A stretch of 64,000 nt of DNA, taken from positions 986,573 to 1,050,572 of the forward strand of contig CM066297.1 of the NCBI GenBank assembly GCA_033816765.1. Reading direction: 5' to 3'. Numbering within the stretch: position 1 is the stretch's first letter; each line of letters begins with the position of its first letter. Below the pieces are notes generated by a model. It saw only the letters and a program-made list of their open reading frames with translations, did not search any database and was not told the DNA's origin. The position numbers were made by a program, and so were the translations under genes. Source of the stretch: Nothopassalora personata (taxonomy: Eukaryota > Ascomycota > Dothideomycetes > Mycosphaerellales > Mycosphaerellaceae). Shown here piece after piece: positions 30,395-40,676 of the stretch.

Positions 30395-30405
30395 GGTGCT
30401 CAAAG
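30395..30405 (-). promoter_or_regulatory. Primer-binding site of element F
   Basis: On the element strand it reads CTTTGAGCACC, directly abutting the 5' LTR. TTGAGCAC is complementary to GTGCTCAA in the LTR (plus coordinates 30536-30543), about 38 bp after TATATAG. Compared with elements B and C, both partners differ in matching ways. Confidence 0.65.
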
Positions 30406-30746
30406 TGTTGCGGTTGGGCCTTGTCCCTCGTCACGTGGGTGGCCTAGGAAGTGTCGATCCTCGATATGTCTCTAAAGTAGTGTGAACGAGAGTTCACTAC
30501 AAGGTTGCAACTTAACACAAGAGTGTTGATTTGAGTTGAGCACGAGGCTCCTATCTACTCGTAAAGAAGCGTCGTCTATATAGTGCCATGTCTTGGCGTA
30601 ACTGATCAGACTGAGCAGACTGATCACTGAGCAGACTGAGCGAACTGATCACTGAGCTGATCAGTCTGAGCGAAGTCGACCTGCTCAGTTTCGGTCCTTC
30701 CCGAAGAATGAGTGGCTGTGGGTTCTTCCTGAACCGAACCGTAACA
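30406..30746 (-). repeat. 5' LTR of element F (341 bp)
   Basis: It appears identical to 28258-28598. Read on the minus strand it has CACTATATAGACGACGC, then CGTGCTCAACTC, the likely TATA box and transcript start of the element. The U3 repeat block of TGATCAG/CTGAGC motifs lies just upstream of the TATA box. Confidence 0.93.
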
Positions 30747-33200
30747 TCAATCTAGTAGATAATACCTTCTTCCTTTATAATCGGGCTATTACTAGCCGAA
30801 CTATATTGTCGGACGTAGTTGTCAATCCTTATAGTCTTAGCATTCTATATACGCTTCCTCTATGCGAAGGGGGCGTTCACGGGACTAATAGGCATATCCT
30901 TAGGTAGTCCTTTACTAGCATCGTTCCCTAGTTTGTTTACTTAGGCATTATTTCCCCTTCCTAGGGTTACCCCGGATTTAGCTAATAATTGAGTTTCGCT
31001 TATTTAAGCATTAACTTCGTTAACTATTTTAACCTCCTACTAGTTAATCTTAGCTTACCGGATCTCCTATTCTAATTAAAGGCGAACTTTCTTAGTAGCC
31101 TTAGCTCGGGCTCGTAGATCCTTAGCTAAGGACCGGGTCCTCGGGTGCGGATTCTTTAGAATGCCTACGGGTGCCTTCCCTTTTACTTTATTAGACTATA
31201 TAGGGTAGGTAGATACCTCGTTAAGCTCGCCTAAGTCGATCGCCTACTCCGCTTCACTTTCTCCGAATGAGACCTAATATGTCCTAGTAGCCTTCTCCGT
31301 TTAGCTAAACTGTGCGTCCTAAGGGCTATACTCTATTAAATGCCTAAAGTTAGGAGGGGGCTTAGAATAATTAGGAGGCGTAACCTTTATTACCCTAGTG
31401 TAGTTCCTACCTATCTATTACTTACGTAGTGCGGGAATTTCATACTAGTTGTTAAACTCAATCGGCCTATAATGTTCTTCGAGTAGAGGAAGCATATAGA
31501 GCAGTTTCGGTTTACTATAGTCCCTCCGAAAGTTAAATTTAGTGGGACGCCGATCGCCTTCTTTCCCTAGATACTATGTTACGGATCGGTCTGGGGAAGC
31601 CCGTAGCCAACCAATCGATGCCAGCAGACCAGCGGATGCACCCGATATGCAGAGTGCTCTCAGTGCTCTCGGGTGCTCTCTCGAGAGAGCAGAGAGAGCA
31701 GAGAGAGCAGGAAAGATCACGCCAAGACACGGCACTATATAGACGACGCTCTTTTGCAAGTAGATAGGAGCCTCGTGCTCAACTCATTTTAAGTATACAC
31801 CATATACTGTTTGGAACCACTACCTTCATAACTGATTGAGACATCCCTGCAAAGATCCAAGCCCGAGTTGTGATAACGTACAGCGGTTCCTAACATACTA
31901 CTAGTTGTTCGGGGCGAGGTATACGTAGCCCCGGGATATTAAGGACCTTATCGCCCTATAATTACTAGCCTAGTGCTTCAAACTGCTACAGTTATAGTAA
32001 TAACTATCTATCGCTTTAGACTGTTCGCGATTCTAGGATAGGAGACGCTATATTACGTAAACCTACAGCTTAGTGTCTAGGTTGTACCTCTCCGGTTATA
32101 TAGAGCGTTAATTCTCGCTCGGGTAGAAGGAACTCGTGTCCGCGACGCGACCGCGCTAGTATGTACGTATGCTTATTTTAGCTACCTTCTAGATTAGGTT
32201 ATTATTAACAATAGTCCTAGAGGTAGCCTTCTTAAGCGTGTTAATCTTAGGCTTAAGGCGCGGCATTTACTTTACGACTAAGCGGTGTAGCTAAGGCAAA
32301 GTAAGAGGGAAATCTATATATATAGCTTTCTATCCCTCCTTACTATCTACGATACTAGCAGCTTTATCGAGGATCCTCTAAAAGTCCCTAAACTTCTTAG
32401 GCTACTTTAGGTGAAGCCCGTAAGCCTTATAGACCGCTTTCGCGACTGCCTCTAGCAATCCCTAAAGGAGGAGGCGACTCCGGGAGCTGTTATCTAAATC
32501 CTTAGATTCAATTAGGTTACTTAAGGATATAAACAGGCGGATAAATTCCTTTACGTCCTGTTCTTCGGGCCTCTTACCTTACTACGCCCTAACAATCTCC
32601 TTAAGATATTCCCGACTCCCTAACATCGAGTAGGCGTTAAACCTTAAGAACTCTAATAAGAACGCCCTCCTAAAACGTGCCTTGTTAGTAAGCTACCTAG
32701 GCAGTCTTATAACTATGCGCCGGATAGTAGTTTCGCAATTGCGCTTAAACCTGCCCTAGAAATTATCCTCCTTAATAGATGCCCGAGGCGGATACTAGTC
32801 TATTAGGTCGCTAAACCGCTCCTAGAACTTAGTAGCATTAGTGCTATTAAAGAACGGATTCTTAGCACCTCCTAGAGGTAGAAAGCGAGGGCTAGCGTTT
32901 TCTATTGCTACTACTAATCGTCTAAAGAGGGCAGTTATAGCATCTATTCTAATTATGCTATTCGTTCCTATACCTATACCTAATTTAGCGGCGTTAGTTC
33001 CGCTTCTCCCTTCTTTACTAGATTTAGGTTTTTCCCCTTCCTCCGATTCCTCTATCCCCTTATAAGGGACAGAGTCCCTATAGACCCCTTCTATTTTCGT
33101 AGGGTTTATAGGCTGTTCGTAGCTTCTACCTATATCGGCAAAGGTGCTAAGTTTTTCTAGTAATGTAGCCGTATCTATTGTTACGTAGTGCTTGCTTTAG
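30747..33200 (-). pseudogene. Element E gag-like frame (RIP-degraded)
   Basis: Minus-strand translation gives a gag-like start region near 32.8-33.0 kb (LAVLGGAKNPFF-type block with NATKF and ERFSDLID). Separately, 31576-30747 reads as one basic frame containing RRDYSKPKLLYMLPLLEEHY, VKGKAPVGILKNPHPRTRSL and AKDLRARAKATKKVRL, broken only by TAG/TAA. It is interrupted by the solo LTR at 31577-31895. The assignment as Gag rests on position after the LTR and weak motif likeness. Confidence 0.4.
31577..31895 (+). repeat. 319 bp solo LTR, F-related, TSD TACTA
   Basis: It starts TGTTACGG and ends CCTAACA, with TACTA on both sides (31572-31576 and 31896-31900). It shares the TATATAGACGACGCTC and CGTGCTCAACTC core with the LTR at 4736-5052. 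Here the U3 repeat block is made of GAGAGCA and GTGCTCTC units including a CTCTCGAGAGAG palindrome, different from the repeats in the other two LTRs. Confidence 0.9.
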
Positions 33201-33244
33201 AATGCGCTAATACTAGTTGTTGCTTAATAGGACCTTATAACCGT

Positions 33245-33375
33245 AATTATTGCTAAATACCTTAGACCTTAAGTGTTTTCGACCTTAGTCGACCTTAACC
33301 GTAAACCTTAACCTTAAGTAATAACCTTAACCGTAAACCTTAGACCTTAAACCGTAATTTTAACCGTATAAACTA
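33245..33375. repeat. Degenerate CCTTAA/CCGTAA repeat
   Basis: About 130 bp is made largely of ACCTTA, CCTTAACCGTAA and TAGACCTTAA units in the 5' leader of element E. It recalls the fungal telomere unit CCCTAA but is not that sequence. It is more likely a simple repeat internal to the element. Confidence 0.5.
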
Positions 33376-33434
33376 GATACTAATACGCTACCGGGTGTAC
33401 ACTTAATAACCCCCCTTATTGACTACTAAAATAA

Positions 33435-33801
33435 TGTCTACTAACTACCCTATATAGGCCTGTCCGAGTTGTGGTAGTATAGAGCGGCGCTTATGTAAGC
33501 AAGGGTATTTGCCGGTCCCGGGACTGTGAAATCAGGTTACGTAACGAGTAGCGTAGTAGCTAGATAAATAAGAGGATTGGCGGACTTAAACCCCTATGCC
33601 CTCTACTCGAGAGGTATAAATTGAATTGTTTCCTTAATGCTACGCTTATAATGCTTAACTACGCAGTATATATCTTAACAGCTATACTAGGTCCTACTAG
33701 CTTGCCTAAATGTCCAATCAAACCTAAATGAAATTAGGGCAAGTTAGACCTCAGGGACCCCCTCCAAAACTAAGGTTAACACAACCTATTAGTCGTTAAT
33801 A
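33435..33801 (-). repeat. Right 367 bp direct repeat (probable LTR) of the E region
   Basis: It is a partner of 23972-24338, the same length, with scattered transitions between the two. On the minus strand it would be the 5' LTR, followed by the E leader and gag-like sequence. Confidence 0.65.
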
Positions 33802-35085
33802 CTACCCTTTACCCTCTTTACCCTATCCTTTAGGGTCTCTTTACCCTTCTTAGACTTGTTCCTAGGATTCTTCTCTAAATACTACTTATAGTAGTTCGCG
33901 TTAGTGTACTTATATAAGTACTATATACACTACTTATTATTATTCTTGCTTAAGAATGCTCTAATAAAGCTATTACTAGGCTTATAGGTAGTAGGCACTT
34001 ACTCCTTCCTAAGAGTTATAAATATTCTCTCTAGGGTAGTTAATTCTAGAGAATTATTATGTCTCTATGTCCTAAGCTATTTAATATAGTTTAGACCTTT
34101 AATAAAGTATAATCTATAGATACTATCTAGGAGGATAAAAGAGGATTTAAGCATTAACTTATTATTAACTAGGGAGGATCTAATAAATTGCTCTATAGTA
34201 GTTTTATAGTTATGTACCTATACTTAAAAGTCTTTATAGTACTTTAATATATTAGGTCTTGTAGTATTTACTTTAATATAACTAATTGCTTTTAGAGTGT
34301 TATATAGATCGATTATAATAATAGGCTTATATATTGCCTTAATTAAATTATATGATTCCTTCGCTAACTTGTCTATATCTCTAAAGTTTAGCCTTAGGGT
34401 AGAGTCTAATCTAGCTATAATAATACTAAACGACTATATGTCCTCTGTCTTCTATCGCTTATAGGCAGCTTTATATCCTACACTACTAGTAATGTCCTAA
34501 GGAGCTTTATTCTAGGTAGTGTTAGGTATTCTAGTTGTATCTTAAGGTTATTTATAAGCTGCCCTATTTAGAGCATATTTTAGATTAACCTAGTCTAGGT
34601 TATAGATAATATATCTAACTAGATCCTTCTCTAGTAGTGCGCTAATTAGCATAGATTTCAATACCTAAAACTACACGCCTTTTCTAAGCACCTAGTTATC
34701 CTTAGTAGACCTTACTAGGTTGCTAGAGGTATTGTTTCTAAACTCTATACCTAGTGTAGCTCTTTTAGATACTATACTACGGTAATAGTACTTAGTGCCG
34801 ATCTCCTATAGTAGTTCTTAAATCGATTAGATAGTTGTCCGTAAAACAAATATAGAGTCGGGTCTACTAGCAAGGCAAGCTAATCCTTAATAGAGCTTCG
34901 ATAATAATTTAGGTTTTAAATTAAATAGGTAGAGGAGCACTTGGCTTATAACCTATTATATATAGGTATTTGACGAGTATAAGCTTCTAGATTAAAACGA
35001 TAGGGTGGATTGGTAACCCTTATAAATTGCTATAGGGTATAAGACTATCTAGCTATAGAAACAGTGTAATATAGTATATATGTGC
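33802..35085 (-). mobile_element. RIP-degraded copia-like gag remnant, abutting host DNA
   Basis: The sequence is AT-rich and CA/TG-poor. A minus-strand translation near 33.85-33.95 kb reads CYKYTNANYYKQYLEKNP-like, resembling the zinc-knuckle end of a copia Gag, followed by a Lys-rich stretch. It could be the 5' half of the copia-like element seen at 2044-5330, split by the nested elements, but the protease-integrase part is missing, so this is not shown. The change to host composition falls at about 35,085. Confidence 0.4.
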
Positions 35086-35089
35086 CAAG

Positions 35090-36580
35090 TCCTAACTAAC
35101 ACAGCCATTGGTCACCTAATTCACAACAACCGGTAGGCTCAACTTCTCCATTTACGTCCTAGCGGAGTGCAAAGACCTCTTCGCACATGTCTTGCTTACG
35201 CATTAGGAGGTCCCATAGCACCTCCGGGCTTGCGGCACCGGGCAATCTGCCACCTATGCCAATGACAGCGGTCTTGAATCTGCCGCCTCGGCTATTAGAG
35301 AGGCCGAAGCTGGACAGTAATAGCACATTCCGCTGTGCGGTTTTCAGCACATCGGGTATGAAAATACCACTCAAAGCCTGGCTGAGATGTCTTCGGAAGG
35401 ACTCGCTAGACGCTATATAAACATACGTAATCTCGATCTGCGTCTGTGGGCGTCCGCTAAGCATGATTGCAAGCGATTCGACGGCCTTATCGAGGGTAAT
35501 AGGGCGAAGGACACCCCGAGTAGCCTGTTCTAGATGGTCATGAAGTCACAGAGGCGTAGACAGGCTGCCCCGTGCCGCAGCTCAGCACGGGAATGCCGTG
35601 TTCGGAAGAGATAGCTTTAGCGATTGAGCTTAGTACCTTCGAGATGTAAGCTTCGTAGTATGAGCGAGGAGCATGGTCAGCGGCGTAAATAGGCAAGATG
35701 GCGACGCTTGTTGTGGCCAGGACCGGTCAGCAAGGACAGTCTCTGGACCAGTACCGTTGTGCTGTTGGAAGAGCAAGCACTTACGTATGGAGGCGATCAA
35801 TCGATAATGGCTAGAACTACAGTCAGTAGGTACCGCCATGAGAAGTACAGAGGTACTTACGCGTCGCTCGATAAAGACACTGATGCGTGCAGTGGCTTCT
35901 TCGTGGCCGAGACCAGCCACGACAAACGACTACTCGACATCTTTGTCTGAACCTGGCAAAGGAGATGCAACTTCGATGGTTCGCATACCAATGCGAAAGG
36001 CAACGGTGAGTGCATCAATGGCGTTTGATAAGAGCTCGAGGGCATTTCTAGATACGCGGACGGCTGCTGCGACGAGTGCACCAGTACATACACCAATGAG
36101 ATCTGCGGATGCAGGGGTTGGGTAGAGCGTGTTGCTGGCTGAGTGATCTCTGTATTTTTGGTATAAATTCCCGCTGCAACCTCCGAGCCATAACTCACCG
36201 GATGGAGCGGCCAAGTGCATGGTTCAAGCAGAGGTAAATTGCTCAACGGCAGGGTGGACAAGCCCATCGCGCTTCCATGAAAGAAGCTCCGCAATTGAAT
36301 TAAACCGGGAACGGACCTCGCAGATGTGGTGACAGCTGGCCGACTTCTCGCCGAAATGTTGAAATACGCTTTTTGCAGAAAGTCAATGCTCAAGGCCTCG
36401 TTACATCTCAGAGGTGAACGCAAGGAGTCCTCAAATTGATATCGTTCGAATCGTCGCCAACAAGAATGACTCGCGGGATGGGTGCGATTTCGACGGCGAA
36501 CTGTTGAAGGTCGGTAGAGACAGGCTCGAAGTTGAAGAATGAATGTGCTGAGTCTGAATCTTGCTGGTTTCACCTTGAAT
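35090..36580 (-). pseudogene. Relic of a non-reducing polyketide synthase: SAT domain and start of KS
   Basis: Minus-strand blocks in changing frames match the N-terminus of a fungal non-reducing PKS. The SAT domain has SIAELLSWKRDGLVHPA, then the acyltransfer motif GVCTG in LIGVCTGALVAAAV, then AFRIGMRT and a region near 35.9-35.7 kb. The ketosynthase begins with KTAVIGIGGRLPGAASPEVL and WDLLMRKQDMCEEV. It then meets TAG where Trp is expected (35159), continues briefly and is lost where transposon DNA begins. The rest of KS and all later domains (AT, PT, ACP, TE) are absent. Frameshifts and stops rule out function. Confidence 0.8.
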
Positions 36581-39530
36581 GCGTTCGCTTCTTATGTTGG
36601 TCCTCGCTGGCCTTGCTCTATCTCATCGACGCTGGCCATTTTGGCAGTGTAGGCACCCTATGGCGCAACATGTTCTGCCAATTGCCCTGATAGGTAGACA
36701 CACCGCTACCGAGTGTTGCAGTACTGGTGCCTTAGTCCAGACTGATCAACTATGTGACCTGAATCTGACCTCATGTCAGTCAGGCTTGCACCGATGACAA
36801 TGCGCACGGTCCAGGCAAGCATCCGTTCTATTTCGGCCTCGTTCCAACAGTACTCATCCAGATTCGGAGGCCGACCGGAATGATGCGTGGACCCCATGGG
36901 TACGGGTCAACCTCGCGGAAGACCACTAACAAAGGTGTGACGAATCATGTGGAAGCAAAGCATTGCACAGCCAGCAACGAGAGCATCTCCCGTGGAAGCA
37001 TGAACCGGGATAGAGGGAGATCGCTCCAAACACCGTGCTTCTTTGAGTATATCGATCGCAAGTCAATGTTCGATGAGTAGAAGACGTGCCGTGTGAGCAT
37101 CTCAAATCGAAAACCTGGGGTGCTGCACGTCGTACGTGCCTCCATATTTCATGCAGTCGTCGCCACGTTGTTCTCCTCATTAGAACCAGTCTCATTTTCT
37201 CTTTCAGTGGTCTCTGCCACCGAAGCCTTGGGCGCGCGCAGCCCGGCGAAGATATCGGGATCGTCCTCGCCAGCGATCCATGCTCCGTAAAGTCTATGGG
37301 CAGCTCACGTTCTGACTAAGCAATCAATTGCCATCAAATGGGGGGTTCCCCCCCCTCCCCCCTCCTCAGCCCTCCGCTGCACTTGGGTCCTCCCACGAGA
37401 TCCTCCCTCCCTTCGGGGCACCCTCCTACCGTGGGCCCCTCCCAAGTTTGCTCCGGCTACAGGAAATGTTGATGTCGTTAGCCCTCGCCGGGTGGGCAAG
37501 CGCATTTTGGATGCCCCTAGGCAAAATCGTGAGCTGCCCATAGACTTTACGTCCATGCTCATCTTGGATGCGGCGACTTCATTCGCCAGACCCGCAGTGT
37601 TCTACCAACTCAGGAGCACAGATATGCCAGTGATTACTCTTGGCTCGGACGGGCCGACACGGAGTGACTGTAACGTACAGTCGCCAGGCGCGGCAGCAGG
37701 CAACACCCGTCACCGACATGAGATGGTGTATCTAGACCACAATGTGGCAGCACGCTACCCCGGCGGCTGTCCACTGCCGCCCCGTACTGTAGACGAGGCT
37801 GAAGCTTACGGGGTAATCGCGGGGTACACTCTGGACACGAGCCTGGATGCAGGCGGTTGGAGCCTGACCAGCCTTGTGGACAAGCTCTTCTCTTCTCCTC
37901 AACCCAATGTGCAATGCCATCGAAGCGGGCTCGTTGGCGCTGACGGTGAGATGATTCGTGCGGAAGATGACCTCACCCGGCCGCTCGGGCCAAGCGAGAT
38001 GCGAGACTGAACCGACGGTCGGCCCGCTCGCGCAAGTCGCCCCGTTGTTTCTGCGGGGAACCTTATCACAACGTGGAAAACCTTCTGCGGCTCCCTGCCA
38101 ACTGCCTCACATCAGCACCAACTCGTTGTCGGATGTTGCTTGTCCATCTCAGCCGTTCTGTGAGAACCTCGTAACTTGCAGCTCCTCAGCACGAGAACCA
38201 TGTGGCCACTTGCGGATTGAATACAGCCTCCGTGGCCACAATACACAAAAGCCAGCTGTAGGCTGTAGTCCACCGGGTAGCTACTAAAAGATCACTTGAG
38301 ATGGCGTTAATAAAGTAGCCTCGTACGATCCCCAATATAAGGTTGCTGTTAGGCACCTAGGCAGAAAGGATGAGGAGACGGCTGCCAGCCTGCCGCGGAC
38401 TCCGGCTACCTCACACGACATGCGCACCGTTTGCCATACGGGGCTACAGTACTAGTCGATGAACACGCGTCATTTGCCGCACATGTGCGAACCGATAGAA
38501 AGTCCGCCAGTCATCACCCACGTGGAATACTGTATGGACATCTCGCATGCTTGCCGAGCACTCGGAGCACTACGCACCCGATGCGGGAACGCTTCATCGT
38601 GCGCTGAGAGCACCGCGACGGAGCGCGCGACACGGTCCGCAATCTGTCAGCATGGGGTAATCGACACATGTACGACAGCGTTGAAAGCTAGCGCCGTGTT
38701 GGCAGGCACATCCAAGCACCACTGCCAGCACAATAGAACCGGACATTGCCGTGATGTTTCCGTTCGCCCAATTGGCCGTCCAAGACGTTGGAACTGACCA
38801 GAACACTTGTGAAGTCACTCGTGACACAGCTCTGTCCAAACAAACGCAGGCGCTCCTGAGATTGAGTCTTCGAGGCTATTCAGTATCTTGGCAGGCAAAT
38901 CCTGGGGAGAGCACAGCCGTACGGCGAGTGCTCTCAGTAGGGCTTGTCGATAACCTGGTTGTAGGGGTTGCTGGATGCACGGCTGTGGAGATCGTCAACG
39001 GCCGTCGACGCTTGTGAGACAATCATGCCCACTCGTCTCCCGTCCTTCGTGACATTGCATGGCCACGGCAATCCGACAATGATACTTGCTATGCATGCCA
39101 CATTCTCGCTAACAACGACCACCTGTAATGAATCGTACGACCCAGTAGGTGGCAGTGATGGCGTGACCTGCCCGGCCTCGATAGGCTCAACATCGAGTTT
39201 CATCAAGCATTATGCCGCCCGCACTTACTACTTCATGCACGCGAGGATTAGCACGGCCACGGTCCATTGCACGGCGGGACCTGCTCCATTGCCATTGGCT
39301 TCTCCAGCACAGGACCCACGGACCTTACTAGGCTGGTCAACCATGTATCAACGTCCGATGTTACCACGACTCTTTCTTTACTGGGGAGCTCGTCTCTATA
39401 GCCGCACCTGACGGTCAAGCAGATCAGGCTGCCTGAGTACTGAGTACATATCTCGCGTACACCGACACCATGGTCTCTCTATGTTTAACTCTGCGTGTAT
39501 CGCCACCTTTCGCCTCTGCCATCACATACA
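36581..39530. other. About 3 kb between PKS relic and regulator, no gene assigned
   Basis: Base composition is that of host DNA, without RIP. There are short open frames on both strands, the longest at 37492-38010 (+), but I recognise no family or fungal splice pattern linking them. It may hold decayed cluster genes. Confidence 0.5.
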
Positions 39531-40676
39531 ATGTCTACCATCAAGTATCGCGCTGCTTGCGACCACTGTTCTGCGACCAAGATAAAGTGCACGCAGGAAC
39601 GGCCTCAATGTGCAAGATGCCGTGCACTCGGCAGAGACTGCCACTACAGCAGATCTCTGAGGGCAGGCAAGCCGCCACGATCTAGCAAGGGACTGAACCG
39701 CAAGATCTCGAATGCACCGGTGCTTCCACGACAAAACACACCTGCTTCGGTCCCAACATCAATGTCCCAGCCAGAACTCTGGCCACCGATGCCGACGCCA
39801 TATCCAACACCACCAGCTGTCGCACCTGCCGCAGATATGTTCCACCTCCCGGACCTATCGTCTGCAGCGACAAGCTCATCGTCATCTCCAGTGGGCAGCG
39901 ACTGGTTCTTCGACTTCAACAATGGCTCTGCAGACGGACTCGGAGGTCTTACACCTCCACTGGAAGGACCCGAGCCACATGTCCCTCCTATGGACCACGA
40001 GGCTAAACATGCCGTCTTCCCCTCCCATGGCATCGACTTTGGAGCCTTTGAAGAGCATCTGAGCAGCCTGCCGTCTGTCACCCCACTCTTGAGCAACACT
40101 AACCCCACCGACGGAGACAGATGCGCCAAGCTCGCCACCGAGACACTCAACAGCTTGTACGACATGCCGGCAACACGTCTCGATGGCTCAGGTAACCGCC
40201 ATCCCTCCGTCGATCAGACTCTAAGCACCTGCGCTAGAGCAGTTCAGGCCGCCCACGAGCTGGTAAACTGCCCATGCCAGAAGGACTTCTATCTCCCGAT
40301 TCTCATCATCCTCGCGGCATCAAAAATCATCGCGTGGTACCAAGCTGTCGCCTACCTCCGAGATCCTGGCACGGAATTTTCCGACGGCAAGCAATGTGTC
40401 CGGGAAGTTGTCGTGGAAGGTCCTCTGAACATTGGCGCCTACCAATTGGACGACAAAGTTGGCTGGACGCTGAAGAATCAGATTGTCTTGGGTCAGTTAC
40501 AGAGACTGAATGAGGCCGTCAGCATCTACGATAGGAGGTACTGTAGTGATAGTCTGGGCGGACCCCTGATGGAGGGCGGAAGGTTGTATGCGACTATGGT
40601 CCGCTTTGTGAAGTCGCGGTTGCAGTTTACGATCCAGGCATTGGAGGGAAGGATTCGAAGTGGACATGCATTATGA
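39531..40676 (+). CDS. AflR-like Zn(II)2Cys6 transcription factor
   Basis: A 381-residue frame from ATG 39531 (MSTIKYRAACDHCS); an in-frame ATG at 39495 adds an unlikely leader. Cys10, 13, 20, 27, 30 and 37 form a perfect CX2CX6CX6CX2CX6C binuclear zinc cluster, followed by a basic linker (SRSLRAGKPPRSS). The middle is Pro/Ser-rich. The C-terminal half (CAKLATETLNSLYDMP, STCARAVQAAHELVNCPC, ILAASKIIAWYQAV, VGWTLKNQIVLGQLQRL) resembles the AflR regulatory domain of polyketide-cluster activators. AflR-type proteins bind palindromes upstream of NR-PKS pathway genes. The gene is intact, whereas the nearby PKS is a relic; its targets may lie elsewhere. Confidence 0.9.
   Translation: MSTIKYRAACDHCSATKIKCTQERPQCARCRALGRDCHYSRSLRAGKPPRSSKGLNRKISNAPVLPRQNTPASVPTSMSQPELWPPMPTPYPTPPAVAPAADMFHLPDLSSAATSSSSSPVGSDWFFDFNNGSADGLGGLTPPLEGPEPHVPPMDHEAKHAVFPSHGIDFGAFEEHLSSLPSVTPLLSNTNPTDGDRCAKLATETLNSLYDMPATRLDGSGNRHPSVDQTLSTCARAVQAAHELVNCPCQKDFYLPILIILAASKIIAWYQAVAYLRDPGTEFSDGKQCVREVVVEGPLNIGAYQLDDKVGWTLKNQIVLGQLQRLNEAVSIYDRRYCSDSLGGPLMEGGRLYATMVRFVKSRLQFTIQALEGRIRSGHAL

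Larger units (their letters stand above)
28258..30746 (-). mobile_element. Element F: 2.5 kb non-autonomous LTR element with intact gag and accessory gene, no pol
   Basis: Two identical-looking 341 bp LTRs flank only 1.8 kb. The content is an intact gag (minus) and an intact antisense accessory gene (plus). There is no protease, RT or integrase, so mobility would need enzymes from a relative. The outer flanks (TAACT and TCAAT) do not match as a TSD, so inter-element recombination or decay of the flank is possible. The lack of RIP in a RIP-degraded surrounding shows recent arrival. The flanking direct repeats and both frames kept open argue for recent mobility. Confidence 0.88.
23972..33801 (-). 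mobile_element. Element E region: composite RIP-degraded element between 367 bp direct repeats
   Basis: Direct repeats bound about 9.8 kb. On the minus strand after the right repeat lies gag-like sequence (GGAKNPFF, NATKF, ERFSDLID near 32.8-32.9 kb) and a long basic tail down to 30747. Next come element F and a long frame of unknown function (27873-24880). I found no RT or integrase motif. It also holds a solo LTR (31577-31895). Because no TSD is seen and an inverted LTR segment lies at 28210-28255, E may combine an LTR element with another transposon. This is unresolved. Confidence 0.5.

Noticed and set aside
33245..33375. Possible interstitial telomere repeat
   Set aside because: The units are CCTTAA/CCGTAA rather than CCCTAA, irregular, and inside a transposon leader.
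23820..33434. CRISPR array or bacterial mobile element
   Set aside because: No regularly spaced repeats; introns, RIP and chromoviruses show a fungal genome.
37492..38010. 172-codon plus-strand frame between the PKS relic and the regulator
   Set aside because: No domain, no splice context, and overlapping frames on the other strand are equally plausible.
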